Below, piece by piece: positions 45,985 to 55,152 of a stretch of DNA of 64,000 nt. Position 1 is the stretch's first letter, and every line of letters starts with the position of its first letter. Origin of the DNA: an uncultured Alistipes sp. (GTDB taxonomy: Bacteria; Bacteroidota; Bacteroidia; Bacteroidales; Rikenellaceae); NCBI GenBank assembly GCA_910587675.1, contig CAJUMU010000007.1, positions 20,141 to 84,140 of the forward strand, in the 5' to 3' direction. The notes under the pieces were generated by a model. That model did no database searches. It had not been told where the DNA came from and saw nothing but the letters and a program-made list of their open reading frames with translations. The translations under genes were made by a program, and so were the position numbers.

Positions 45985-46557
45985 TTATTTTGATGTTAAT
46001 GTTAATTGTAGAATTCGAATACAACTTTCAACGGTTGTATCAATTTTATCTTGAAATTTAACTTCTTTTGCTTCATCATTATCAATGATAAGAACTCCCC
46101 ATGATTGTTGATTATCTCTCATTAAGGGAGTTGACCAAATATTATTCGCTCGTGTGCGCATTAAACATAAAGAAGTGTAATTTTGAAGAGAAATATATGA
46201 ATCACTCATATACTTATCAATTTTACGTTTTTCGCGTTGATCCGCGTTTTCATATTTATACGGAATATTTACGGTATTGATATTTTTTGTATTCATAAAT
46301 AAAGTCCGTCCTTCTTTAAAGGATTTTACTGCAATGCCATTATCACATTTCGTTATTCTAAAATGTATAAAAGTGTTCGTATCTTCATTAGGGTAACTAT
46401 ACCGTGCATATACAACGAGGTACTTAGAGCTTAAATGTATTGGGATATGCCTCAAATAAATCTTCCAAGTATGTTCACGAAAATTGTTAAAGTATTTAGA
46501 ACCACATAACAACCAAGAGTAATCAGAAATATCCAAGCGTAAATCTTTAATTGCCAA
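45985..46557 (-). CDS. GAF-like domain protein, possibly 5'-truncated
   Basis: A 190-residue product from a TTG start. The segment MSDSYISLQNYTSLCLMRTRAN...SWGVLIIDND resembles the end of a GAF-type sensor domain, and SKYLVVYARYSYPNED the middle. An ATG is lacking near the start and an in-frame stop lies just upstream. The beginning of such a domain (NYHTRITIMKAEKGYRI) and two membrane helices are found in the minus-strand gene at 61420-61821, on the other side of the nested element. The two may be halves of one 2TM-GAF protein. Confidence 0.5.
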   Translation of the reverse strand: MAIKDLRLDISDYSWLLCGSKYFNNFREHTWKIYLRHIPIHLSSKYLVVYARYSYPNEDTNTFIHFRITKCDNGIAVKSFKEGRTLFMNTKNINTVNIPYKYENADQREKRKIDKYMSDSYISLQNYTSLCLMRTRANNIWSTPLMRDNQQSWGVLIIDNDEAKEVKFQDKIDTTVESCIRILQLTLTSK

Positions 46558-46625
46558 TACATTCTATAAATTAACACTTTTCGGCTGCTTTTTGTCGCTT
46601 CCCAAATTTCCACATAAATTTGATA

Positions 46626-46637
46626 CATATTTCTGAC
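46626..46637. repeat. Candidate attL core
   Basis: CATATTTCTGAC, one of only two copies seen flanking the integrase-bearing block. The partner is at 61401-61412. Confidence 0.4.
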
Positions 46638-46700
46638 GTGGAGAATTTGCGGAGCTTATTTTTTGTCATATCGTGCAGGTAGTTGACAAGGGGTTACAAC

Positions 46701-46837
46701 CGTTTACGATGGGCGACAAAATCCGCAACGATATGCAGCGATAGTCACATCGTGCATAAAGGCGACAACGGTTGACTGCCGTTTACATCCGTTCACCACT
46801 TCGGAGCTACATAGTTGAAATAATGAACGAGTAAACG
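46701..46837. promoter_or_regulatory. Repeated CGTTTAC motifs before the HTH gene
   Basis: CGTTTAC occurs at 46701-46707 and 46780-46786, and inverted (GTAAACG) at 46831-46837. GTTGAC accompanies the two direct copies. The arrangement suits binding sites for an integrase arm domain or for the adjacent HTH protein. Confidence 0.4.
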
Positions 46838-46847
46838 ATAACGCAGT

Positions 46848-47789
46848 ATGAAAACAACCAAGAAATGCCAATTTTGCGGCAAGTCCTTTGTAACCCGAAG
46901 CGGTATGCAGAGGTATTGCAGCGAGGCTTGTCAGGCGGAAGCCAAGCGAGCCAGAGTGATGCAGAAGAACAACCTCTTCAAAGTCGCCCAGCCACTCATG
47001 GAGATACAGCATCAGGAGTATCTCACCTTTTCCAAAGCAGCCATCCTCATGGGCTGTTCCCGTCAGTACATCTATAAACTCGTAGCCAACGGAATGCTGA
47101 AAGCCTCACGTATCAGCAACCGCATGGCATTCATCCGCAGAGCCGACATCGAGCGGATGCTGGAGGGCAACCCCTATCACCGCATCCTGCCCGGTAGCAC
47201 CTCCGCACCGAGAAAGTCCGCTTCATCATCCCTGCCAGCCAAAAGAGAAAAAAGGGAAAAGGAAAACGATGAAGTGCTGGACTTCTATTCGGGCGAGGAG
47301 GTGATGACTCTTTTTAAGGTAAAGCAGTCGTGGCTTTACACTTCCGCCAAGCGTAACCAAATCCCTATCTGCCGTATCGCAGGAAAAAACTATTACAGCA
47401 AGAAACATATTGACGAGTTCTTCGGTGTGGTTGTCGATATTAGCGAGATCACCGACTGGCTCCTGACCGAACAGGTGGAGGAACTGTACGGCATGAAGCC
47501 GACTGCACTCCGTGCCTACACCTACCGCCATAAGATACCTACCAAAAGGGAATACGGGCGCACCTATTATTCCAAATCCCATTTGGACGAGCTTCGCAGA
47601 ACCGACCTCGTGAACGATGAACGCTACTACACCGTGGAACAAGTGCAGCAGATTTACGGGCTATCTTCCGCCAACATCTGCCATATCGTCAAGGTGAAGC
47701 ATATTGAGAAGATAAAAGTGGGTGTGAAAAACCTGCTTTTGCGCTCCGATGTGGAGCGGGTTATGGCGGAAAGGAACAAACAACCGTGA
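46848..47789 (+). CDS. Zinc-ribbon plus multi-HTH mobile-element regulator
   Basis: A 313-residue protein. Residues 1-30 form a Cys-x2-Cys...Cys-x3-Cys zinc ribbon (KCQFCGKSF, RYCSEACQ). Three excisionase/MerR-type helix-turn-helix segments follow: FSKAAILMGCSRQYIYKLVANG, EEVMTLFKVKQSWLYTSAKRN and VEQVQQIYGLSSANICHIVKV. It precedes the integrase by 130 bp, as is common in Bacteroides mobilizable elements, and probably controls excision or integration. Confidence 0.72.
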   Translation: MKTTKKCQFCGKSFVTRSGMQRYCSEACQAEAKRARVMQKNNLFKVAQPLMEIQHQEYLTFSKAAILMGCSRQYIYKLVANGMLKASRISNRMAFIRRADIERMLEGNPYHRILPGSTSAPRKSASSSLPAKREKREKENDEVLDFYSGEEVMTLFKVKQSWLYTSAKRNQIPICRIAGKNYYSKKHIDEFFGVVVDISEITDWLLTEQVEELYGMKPTALRAYTYRHKIPTKREYGRTYYSKSHLDELRRTDLVNDERYYTVEQVQQIYGLSSANICHIVKVKHIEKIKVGVKNLLLRSDVERVMAERNKQP

Positions 47790-47820
47790 AAAATCAAGAT
47801 TATCGAAAATTATTTCAAAA

Positions 47821-47868
47821 TGATGTGTCGTGGAGGTATTCACGAATGTTTCACGTTGTTCCTTTGCG
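47821..47868 (+). promoter_or_regulatory. Shared promoter/operator upstream of integrase
   Basis: A 48-bp segment from TGATGTGTCGTGGAG to TCCTTTGCG with an inner CGTG...CACG inverted pair. About 34 of 48 positions match the segment at 52199-52246, with identical spacing between the two ends. TTCCTTTG resembles a -7 box. Confidence 0.5.
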
Positions 47869-47921
47869 GCAGAAAACTCGGGAACATCGCCGAAAATGTT
47901 TAACTTCAAAATAATAAAGAT

Positions 47922-49040
47922 ATGAGTAAATGCAAGACAGTTACCTTGCGTAAGCGCAAGATTAAGAACGGTACACAGTATTCACTATGCCTGGACTACT
48001 ATCCCGGCTACCGTGACAACGTCACCATGAGAGTGATTACACGTGAAGCCTTAGGGATTTACATCTTCGCCAAACCTGCCAACCAGCAGGAACGGGATTT
48101 CAACACACGAATGATGAAGAAAGCAATCATCCTGCGCAACCAGCGTTATGAAGCCATCTTCAACGAGAACAACGGTTTCTTTGACAAGTCCAAGATGAAA
48201 GGCGATTTCCTTGCCTACTTCAAGGGATTGTCAGACCGTAAGAACATCAAGTGGCAGCACGTTTACAAGCACTTCGAGCGGTTTGTAAACGGCAAATGCA
48301 CCTTTGAGGAGGTGGATGTGGACTTGTGCCGCAAGTTCATGGAATACCTGCTCAACGCCCCTCAAACCATTCACACCAACCAAAAACTGCATATCAACTC
48401 CGCAGCAGGTTATTGGTCAACTTTCCGTGCCGTCCTGCATACCGCCTACCGTGACAGGAAGATAAAGGAGAACCCAAACGGCTTTTTAGACCGCATCGAG
48501 TGCATCCCCACCATCAGGGAGCATTTGAGCCAAGAGGAACTGATACGGCTTGCCGAAACTCCTTGTGAAGAAGATGTATTAAAGAGAGCCTTTCTTTTCG
48601 CCTGCCTTACGGGATTGAGAAAGAGCGACATCAGACAACTCACTTGGCAGCAGATACAGCCATACACCAACGGCAGGATGTTCGTTACCACCCGTATGCA
48701 GAAAACCAAGGAGATAGTGCATAACCCTATCAGTGATGAAGCCTATGGACTGTTGGGAGAACGTGGTGAGGGGCTTATCTTTGAGGGCTTCAAAGACAAG
48801 ATGCTGCAAGGGCCACTCCAACGGTGGCTCACGGCAGCAGGGATAACCAAGAAAATCACCTTCCATTGCACGCGACATAGCTTCGGAAGCCTACACGTGG
48901 AAATGGGTACGGACATGACAGTCATCCAAGCCTATCTTGGGCACAAGAACATTACCACCACGCAGATTTATTCCAAGATAGCAGCGCAGCAGATGTGCCA
49001 GGTGGTGGATAAGATAACCTTGAAACGCAAGGAAGCATAA
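47922..49040 (+). CDS. Tyrosine recombinase (integrase)
   Basis: A 372-residue site-specific recombinase. An N-terminal arm-binding region and a SAM-like core-binding domain (residues about 100-200) precede the catalytic domain with Arg in TGLRKSDIRQLTW, His-x2-Arg in HCTRHSFGSLH, His in YLGHKNITTT and nucleophile Tyr in QIYSKIA. It is typical of Bacteroidetes conjugative and mobilizable elements. It is expected to integrate the nested element at the CATATTTCTGAC-type site. Confidence 0.9.
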   Translation: MSKCKTVTLRKRKIKNGTQYSLCLDYYPGYRDNVTMRVITREALGIYIFAKPANQQERDFNTRMMKKAIILRNQRYEAIFNENNGFFDKSKMKGDFLAYFKGLSDRKNIKWQHVYKHFERFVNGKCTFEEVDVDLCRKFMEYLLNAPQTIHTNQKLHINSAAGYWSTFRAVLHTAYRDRKIKENPNGFLDRIECIPTIREHLSQEELIRLAETPCEEDVLKRAFLFACLTGLRKSDIRQLTWQQIQPYTNGRMFVTTRMQKTKEIVHNPISDEAYGLLGERGEGLIFEGFKDKMLQGPLQRWLTAAGITKKITFHCTRHSFGSLHVEMGTDMTVIQAYLGHKNITTTQIYSKIAAQQMCQVVDKITLKRKEA

Positions 49041-49141
49041 GCACTTCCATTGACGGATATTCAAGAGGGACGGTTAAGTTGTACAAGGCAATAACCGTCT
49101 TTCTTGTTATTCAAGACTTCCTTTTTTAGAGGTCATTTTAA

Positions 49142-50191
49142 TCACTCTAATGATTGTATCAATTCAAGCAACCTTTTCCTTTCTTTTACATCCTTGTCGG
49201 TATCTATACATAGGTTAGGGTTATTGATGTCATCAATAAGTTCTTCACGAACAGATGTGTTTCGTTCATAGAAACGCAAATCAGGGTCAGCACCGCGTTT
49301 AAGCAATTCTTCCGCCACCTTATAATGATTAAATATCAGAGCCTCTTGTAATGGAGGTGCATCCAATTTGCTATATGTGTAGTTTGGGGCAGCCCCATTA
49401 TCAAGAAGGAATTTTACCAACTTTAGATTTCCATCATGTGCTGCTTTTGAAAGCGGAGTGGAAGGACGACACCATTTAGAATCCCCAATGTATTCTTTTA
49501 TGAAATCGGTATTTAAGTCAGCGCCATAATTGAGAAATAATTGTACATATCTTATTTTCTTTTCCTCGCTGATGTTTGATTCGCAGACGGATGATAACGG
49601 GCAAGTGATAAATTTTTGACCCTCGTGGGTATAACTGTCAATTTGATTGGGATTGGCGCCTTTCTTTAGTAAAGTTTCAACAGATTTGATTTTATCGTCG
49701 TATATTGCATAAAAGAAAACATTTTGATTAAACTTATCTTCTTTATATTCCAATAAATCAGGTGATTTTTCAAGAATCTGATTGATATTTTCTATATTCT
49801 GTCGATTGATACATTTTGCCAATTCTTCACAGGGGGTATCTCTATACAACCTGTAATCACTTGCAGTAACACTATCTTTATCAATTGGACCGTCTGTAAA
49901 ATACCAATATCCGACAAAAATCAAGATTAAATAGAATAGGAACGGCAAAGATGCAAGATCCGCTTTCCTAATTTTGGAATACAACCATACACTTGCCCAA
50001 CATATTCCCAACAAAATCAGAGAATAAGAATTTACCGCTAAAAACCAGCAGAATGCTTCCCCCTCACTTGACGGATTGTCAAAGAAGAAAATTGTTGAGT
50101 AGAATACAAGAGGAGCAGCCAAAATCGGCAACAATACTATACCACAAATAAGCTTTAGTATTAGGGGATAATTTTTTATATCTAATTTCAT
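49142..50191 (-). CDS. Membrane protein with ankyrin repeats
   Basis: A 349-residue protein. Three or four membrane helices (residues about 10-110) precede ankyrin-type repeats, seen as NVFFYAIYDDKIKSVETLLKKGA, TPLSKAAHDGNLKLVKFLLDNGA and PPLQEALIFNHYKVAEELLKRGA. It is inserted in opposite orientation to the element's core genes and has its own TAACTTTG promoter box at 50231-50238, as cargo genes do. Role unknown; protein-protein interaction is likely. Confidence 0.7.
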   Translation of the reverse strand: MKLDIKNYPLILKLICGIVLLPILAAPLVFYSTIFFFDNPSSEGEAFCWFLAVNSYSLILLGICWASVWLYSKIRKADLASLPFLFYLILIFVGYWYFTDGPIDKDSVTASDYRLYRDTPCEELAKCINRQNIENINQILEKSPDLLEYKEDKFNQNVFFYAIYDDKIKSVETLLKKGANPNQIDSYTHEGQKFITCPLSSVCESNISEEKKIRYVQLFLNYGADLNTDFIKEYIGDSKWCRPSTPLSKAAHDGNLKLVKFLLDNGAAPNYTYSKLDAPPLQEALIFNHYKVAEELLKRGADPDLRFYERNTSVREELIDDINNPNLCIDTDKDVKERKRLLELIQSLE

Positions 50192-50230
50192 AAGATGCCT
50201 ATTACTTGTAATTGAATGTTTTAATTACCA

Positions 50231-50238
50231 CAAAGTTA
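50231..50238 (-). promoter_or_regulatory. -7 box of ankyrin gene
   Basis: TAACTTTG on the minus strand, 39 bp upstream of the start codon. Confidence 0.5.
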
Positions 50239-50417
50239 CCGCTTTTTTGTGAAAAGCCCATGTATATTCATTCACTAAGTGCTAAAGCTAACATTATTTC
50301 TCACGAATAGTTGGCTCAGAGTATGAAACAGAGTATGATATGATGATATTTAGTGAAATACATTGAAAAAGACCGTCCTAACCGCAAACAACGGGCAATA
50401 ATTGGGAAAAATAGCAT

Positions 50418-50425
50418 TAACTTTG
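50418..50425 (+). promoter_or_regulatory. -7 box for the 50466 gene
   Basis: TAACTTTG, 40 bp upstream of the ATG at 50466. Confidence 0.5.
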
Positions 50426-50465
50426 CATCTGAACAAAATAGGAACAACAAATCTCTCAATTAAAT

Positions 50466-51305
50466 ATGGAATCATCAATCAAAGACAAATACATCATCTT
50501 GGGCTTTGTCGGCTTCGCCATCGTCCTCATCTCTTCCTTTGCCACGTTGGTAGTTGCAGACAACTTCAACCAAGACAACTTTGTCAGATGGATAGTCTTT
50601 GTATGCTGTAACCTGTTGGGGTGGTTGCTCTACTTCTCCTTTCAGACACTCATCTTTGATACATACGAAATCTACAAAATCAAGTTCGGCAAGAAAGAAG
50701 CGGTTGCAGAAACCATCGAGGTGCAGGAAGAAGTGCCACAAAGTACAGTCACTGAAGTTGCACCCGAACCAGCACCGGAACTTGCCCCTGAACCCATGTC
50801 CGAACCATCCCCGACAAATGAGGAAGCCACTATCCAAGCACAACCGATAGAGCTAACCATCGCCCCGGATCTTCACGAGAAGAACCGTGCCGATTACGCA
50901 AGCAGAGAACATCGGGAATTGGAAGAGCGTATCCGCATGGTTATGGAGTATTGCCATTACTACCTGCCTCGCATTGCCGACCAAGAAACCGTGAACCATA
51001 TCTGTGTCGAGGTGGGTAAATGGATGGAAAGCTTCAAGTACAAACCAAAGCCCATACCCAACCCTCTTACCAAAGACATCAACAACATTCCGCTCCGTCA
51101 CTTCGTGTGGAATATCTCCGAGCGTTTCCTGTACAAGAAATACTACAACGGGGACATCCGTGCCAACTTCGTCAAAGCCCTTTTCCCGAAAGCGTTTGCA
51201 GGTATAGACCTGTCAACCATCAAGAACTTCAAGGTAGAGCCGTTAAAGACGGAAATTCCCATTGACGAACCCGAAAATGGCAAATTGGATTTTCACTATG
51301 AATAA
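50466..51305 (+). CDS. Mobile-element membrane protein with Pro/Glu-rich linker
   Basis: A 279-residue protein. Two membrane helices (about residues 9-30 and 40-62) are followed by a Pro-Glu-rich repeat linker (EPAPELAPEPMSEPSP, about 95-115) and a helical C-terminal domain. Proteins of this layout are frequent in Bacteroides mobilizable elements but have no assigned function. It is the first of a probable two-gene unit. Confidence 0.6.
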   Translation: MESSIKDKYIILGFVGFAIVLISSFATLVVADNFNQDNFVRWIVFVCCNLLGWLLYFSFQTLIFDTYEIYKIKFGKKEAVAETIEVQEEVPQSTVTEVAPEPAPELAPEPMSEPSPTNEEATIQAQPIELTIAPDLHEKNRADYASREHRELEERIRMVMEYCHYYLPRIADQETVNHICVEVGKWMESFKYKPKPIPNPLTKDINNIPLRHFVWNISERFLYKKYYNGDIRANFVKALFPKAFAGIDLSTIKNFKVEPLKTEIPIDEPENGKLDFHYE

Positions 51306-51319
51306 CAGATAAGTCAACT

Positions 51320-51997
51320 ATGAAATATTATCCTATTGGTGGGTGGAATACCCAAAGATTTTTAGTTACACCTCAAGAATTAAAAGAAATTCTGCGTGGT
51401 TTTCACCTTGTAGAATTTTGTCGACGAGTACCTGCGGATTATGTTGAAACGGATATAGAGAATTTTGTAATTGATTATGCGGAGTTTTACCGCTTACTAA
51501 CACATGGGCACAAGTTCAATCTCCGAGAGAACTATGTTATAACCAAACTACTAATGGGGGTTACCGATGACTTATGCAAATGTACTTTCAATGCTGCATT
51601 TCAAGATAAGAAGGACAAACTATGGTATAAGACTCCTGATTTTATAGAGCCTTGTGTGGGAATAAATATATTTGCTCTTCACCTTAATGAAGAAAAAAAA
51701 TTACAATCGAAGTGCAGCTATTTACAATTTCCAGAGAATATAATGGGGATTCAGTTTGATTTCCCAAAGAAAATATATTTGGAACAGGAAGAAAAGTGCG
51801 AAAAGAGATGCGATGAACTGGATACCTACAATGAAGTCTATCAAGTCGCAATCAAAAGAATCAAGCATCTATGCCGAAATCTGGTAATAATGATTGGTGA
51901 ACACGTACATAGGACTAATATAAGAATCAGCACATCAGCATTAAGAGATATTAGTAATGCATATTTTATTAAGGAAAACAATTGCATAATAAAGTAA
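51320..51997 (+). CDS. Hypothetical 225-residue protein
   Basis: A soluble protein (MKYYPIGGWNTQRFLVTPQEL...) with several Cys residues and no recognised motif. It starts 14 bp after the preceding gene and may share its transcript. Its DNA is more AT-rich than the genes on either side. Confidence 0.55.
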   Translation: MKYYPIGGWNTQRFLVTPQELKEILRGFHLVEFCRRVPADYVETDIENFVIDYAEFYRLLTHGHKFNLRENYVITKLLMGVTDDLCKCTFNAAFQDKKDKLWYKTPDFIEPCVGINIFALHLNEEKKLQSKCSYLQFPENIMGIQFDFPKKIYLEQEEKCEKRCDELDTYNEVYQVAIKRIKHLCRNLVIMIGEHVHRTNIRISTSALRDISNAYFIKENNCIIK

Positions 51998-52198
51998 CTA
52001 CGTATAATAACGACTCAATTTTTCCAATGGGTATATAAAATTCCAGATACTATCCCGAGGATTAAGTGCGAAATTAGGATAATCACGAAACAAACGACAA
52101 GCATCCGGTAGTTTATAACCGCCTGTTTTACATTGCTTCCCGAGTAATTTTACCCGTCATTTATGGCTGGGCAAAGTTATTTGGGAATTATTTTGCAA

Positions 52199-52246
52199 TG
52201 ATGTATCGTGGAGAAACTCACGGATATATCATTGCCGTCCTTTGCG
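52199..52246 (+). promoter_or_regulatory. Shared promoter/operator upstream of excisionase
   Basis: Partner of the segment at 47821-47868: TGATGTATCGTGGAG...CACGG...TCCTTTGCG with equal spacing. It lies 30 bp upstream of the excisionase start and probably lets one regulator control both int and xis-like genes. The rest of the gap 51998-52198 shows nothing recognisable. Confidence 0.5.
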
Positions 52247-52276
52247 CCAAGTCTTACAAAAGAGACGAGTACGCGA

Positions 52277-52651
52277 ATGGAAAAAACAATCCTTACCTTC
52301 AACGACCTCCCCGAGGTTATCGCTCAGCTTCGAGACGAAGTGATGAGCCTGAAAAGCCTGCTCACCGAGCAGCGCAGTGTGAACCATGCCAAGACGGTAG
52401 ACACCCACGTACCCATGTCGGTGGACGAGGCGGCGGAGTATTTAGGCATTCCCAAAGGCACGCTCTACATGAAGCTGTCGGAAGGAACAATCCCTGCCAC
52501 CAAGCCCGGCAAACGCTATTGCCTTTACCGTGACGAACTGGACAAGTGGCTGGAAACCGCTCGGAAGAATCCCGTGCCGTTGTCCGATGAGGAACTGAAC
52601 AGGTCCTTGTCCTCTTCCCACCGTCGCAAGCCCAACCCACGTAATTGGTGA
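52277..52651 (+). CDS. Excisionase-like HTH protein
   Basis: A 124-residue protein with an N-terminal coiled region and a helix-turn-helix of the excisionase/MerR-like HTH_17 type (VDEAAEYLGIPKGTLYMKLSEGTIPATK). It is expected to bend DNA at the attachment site or regulate transfer genes. The start at 52277 was chosen because it follows the promoter element. It runs directly into the helicase gene. Confidence 0.75.
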   Translation: MEKTILTFNDLPEVIAQLRDEVMSLKSLLTEQRSVNHAKTVDTHVPMSVDEAAEYLGIPKGTLYMKLSEGTIPATKPGKRYCLYRDELDKWLETARKNPVPLSDEELNRSLSSSHRRKPNPRNW

Positions 52652-52656
52652 ATGAT

Positions 52657-53754
52657 ATGGAAGAGGATAAGAACTATATCAACCTAATACGTGGCGACCT
52701 CACAAAAGCATCCCAAGCGCAGAACGGCATGCCCGGCAGTGTAGGCATGATGAACATCAAGACGGCAAACCAGACCATACTTGAAGCATCGCTGTTGCCT
52801 ACACCCCGTGCGCTGTGGGACAGCTTTTGGTACGAGGGTGAGCTTTCCTGCCTGTTTGCCGACTCCAACGTGGGCAAGTCCATCTTTGCCGTGCAGATAG
52901 CTGACCGCATCGCCCGAACCGACAATGTGCTGTACCTTGACTTCGAGCTGTCCGAAAAGCAGTTCCAGCTACGCTACACCAACGAGCACGGAGAACTCTA
53001 CACCTTTCCCGACAAACTCTATCGGGTGTCTATTGACTGCAACCTGCTTTTGGATGCCAACTTCGAGGAAGCAATCATTGGCGGTATAGAACAGATGGCA
53101 GTGCAGACCGACTGCAAGATTTTCATCATTGACAACCTTACCTATCTGTGTTGTGCGATGGAGAAGGGCGATGCCGCAGGACGGCTGATGATTCAACTGA
53201 ACAATCTCAAAAAGAGATACGAGTTATCCATCCTTGTCTTGGCGCATACTCCCAAGCGCTCGTTGGATTGTCCCATAACGTCTAATGACCTTGCAGGAAG
53301 CAAGCGGTTATACAATTTCTTTGACAGCGTGTTTGCTATCGGCAAGAGTGCGCAGGACAGCGGACTCCGCTATGTAAAGCAGTTGAAAGTACGCTATGGC
53401 ACATACTCCTACGATGCCGACAATGTAATCATCTATGAGATTGAAAAGGTGGATGCCTTCTTGCAGTTCGTGCAGAGGGGCTATTCAACGGAAAAGGAAC
53501 ATCTGAAGAAGCTGGGCGACAACGAATCCAGCCAAAGGGACAGCCAAATCCTGCAACTCTCCCAATCGGGTAAGTCCGTAAGGGAGATTGCCTCACAGGT
53601 GAACTGTGGGAAATCCACCGTCAGCAGGATAATCCAGCGCAGTAAAGAGAGTAAAAACGCAGGTGTCCCAAGTGTCCCACTGTCCCAACCCTTGGAAAGT
53701 GGGACAACGGGGCAGGATGGGACAGCAGAAAATCAACCCTCAAAAACAAATTAA
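52657..53754 (+). CDS. RepA/DnaB-like AAA ATPase (mobilizable element helicase)
   Basis: A 365-residue RecA-fold ATPase. Walker A is ADSNVGKSIFA and Walker B is KIFIIDNLTYL. The C-terminus has a resolvase-like helix-turn-helix (REIASQVNCGKSTVSRIIQRSK). It probably acts as replicative helicase for the excised element with the primase that follows. The frame also allows TTG at 52645 and GTG at 52648; the ATG at 52657 is preferred. Confidence 0.78.
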   Translation: MEEDKNYINLIRGDLTKASQAQNGMPGSVGMMNIKTANQTILEASLLPTPRALWDSFWYEGELSCLFADSNVGKSIFAVQIADRIARTDNVLYLDFELSEKQFQLRYTNEHGELYTFPDKLYRVSIDCNLLLDANFEEAIIGGIEQMAVQTDCKIFIIDNLTYLCCAMEKGDAAGRLMIQLNNLKKRYELSILVLAHTPKRSLDCPITSNDLAGSKRLYNFFDSVFAIGKSAQDSGLRYVKQLKVRYGTYSYDADNVIIYEIEKVDAFLQFVQRGYSTEKEHLKKLGDNESSQRDSQILQLSQSGKSVREIASQVNCGKSTVSRIIQRSKESKNAGVPSVPLSQPLESGTTGQDGTAENQPSKTN

Positions 53755-53757
53755 GCT

Positions 53758-54870
53758 ATGGGCAATTATTCGTTACAGAAGTACAAGGGGATGGCAACAC
53801 GGCATACCTGCCCCAACTGCGGGGACAGGCGTTCTTTCGTCTATTACGTGGACGAGAACAACGTGCCTTTGCATCCATCGGTCGGCAGGTGCAATCACGA
53901 AAGCGGCTGTGGGTATCACTATACCCCGAAAGAGTATTTCCAAGACCACCCCGAATGTTGCACCACCAACCATTTCTCTTTTGACAGGCAAAGAGTGGCA
54001 CAGAAGTATCAGCAACCTTCGCAACCGAAAACCATCGGCTATATACCGCAGCACTATGTGGAGAAATCCCAAAGTGTGAACAGCAATTTCTTCCGCTTCC
54101 TCTCCACGCTTCTTACTTCCTATTATGGCAGCAAAGCGAAAGAGGTATTGAAGCGGTTGTTGGAGGAATACCGTTTGGGAGCTACCCGTGACGGCTCGGT
54201 TATCTTTTGGCAGATAGACAAGGCGGACAAGGTGCGCACGGGAAAGGTGATGCAGTACAATCCTGAAGACGGGCACCGTATCAAGGATGGGAAGACATCG
54301 GCAGTGAACTGGATACACAGCATACTGAAAAAGCAGCGTGTGTTGGCAGATGATTGGCAACTCTCCCAATGCCTTTTCGGGGAACACCTGTTGAAGCTGC
54401 ATCCAAACAAGGTGGTGGTATTGGTGGAATCGGAAAAGAGTGCTGTCATCGGCTCTGCCATCTTTCCCGATTATGTATGGCTGGCAACAGGCGGCAAAAG
54501 CCAGATGCGGGAGGAAAAACTCCGTGTATTGACAGGGCGAACCGTTCTCCTTTTCCCCGATGCGGACGGATATGCCGAGTGGAAACAACGGGCGGAAAGC
54601 ATGACCTTTTGCAAGGCAATGGTATCAGACATCATAGAGAAGAACGCCACCCCGAAACAGAAAGATGCCCATATCGACATAGCCGACTGGATCATCTTTC
54701 AGATACGGGAAGGCAAGCTGATGAATACCGCCAACCACTTGGTCGAAGCTGAGAAAATCCTCCAGCGGATGATTGGGAAGAATCCCGCCCTGCAAAAGCT
54801 GATAGACGATTTAGGCCTTGTGCAGGTCGGTACATCCTCAATCGGCAGCGGTGACGGAAACCCTCCCTGA
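53758..54870 (+). CDS. DNA primase-like protein (zinc ribbon plus Toprim)
   Basis: A 370-residue protein. An N-terminal zinc-binding segment (CPNCGDRRSF...CNHESGCGYHYT) is followed by a Toprim domain with the acidic residues in VVLVESEKSAVIG and LLFPDADGY. It probably primes replication of the element together with the helicase 3 bp upstream. Related proteins are standard in Bacteroides mobilizable transposons. Confidence 0.8.
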   Translation: MGNYSLQKYKGMATRHTCPNCGDRRSFVYYVDENNVPLHPSVGRCNHESGCGYHYTPKEYFQDHPECCTTNHFSFDRQRVAQKYQQPSQPKTIGYIPQHYVEKSQSVNSNFFRFLSTLLTSYYGSKAKEVLKRLLEEYRLGATRDGSVIFWQIDKADKVRTGKVMQYNPEDGHRIKDGKTSAVNWIHSILKKQRVLADDWQLSQCLFGEHLLKLHPNKVVVLVESEKSAVIGSAIFPDYVWLATGGKSQMREEKLRVLTGRTVLLFPDADGYAEWKQRAESMTFCKAMVSDIIEKNATPKQKDAHIDIADWIIFQIREGKLMNTANHLVEAEKILQRMIGKNPALQKLIDDLGLVQVGTSSIGSGDGNPP

Positions 54871-55152
54871 CGGAGGAGAGCGGAAGCCGTATGCTGTGGG
54901 TGACCGACAAGGGCTTGCCCTTGATATAGCCCACTATAACTACAAGCTTCGCTTCCGTAGTTGTGGGCTCTCCCGAGAGGATTAGGACGTTGCCCTAATA
55001 ACCCACTCAGGGCGTTCACCCCTGAGAACCCCGAGCAAAGAGTGACCCTCTCTTTGCAATCTCCGCTTATGGGTTACACCCCTAAGAACCCCTGCGGTTA
55101 TGAGCGGACAGCAACAACACAATAGTCAATAACCCAATCAAATTTTAAGAAG
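54871..55152. other. oriT-like region upstream of relaxase
   Basis: The 282-bp gap holds an interrupted inverted repeat AGCCCAC...AACTAC / GTAGTTGTGGGCT (54928-54969), a CTCAGGG/CCCTGAG stem (55005-55025) and a short GGGC/GCCC stem. Its position directly before a MobV-type relaxase gene is where the origin of transfer is normally found. The nick site is not identifiable by eye. Confidence 0.5.
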
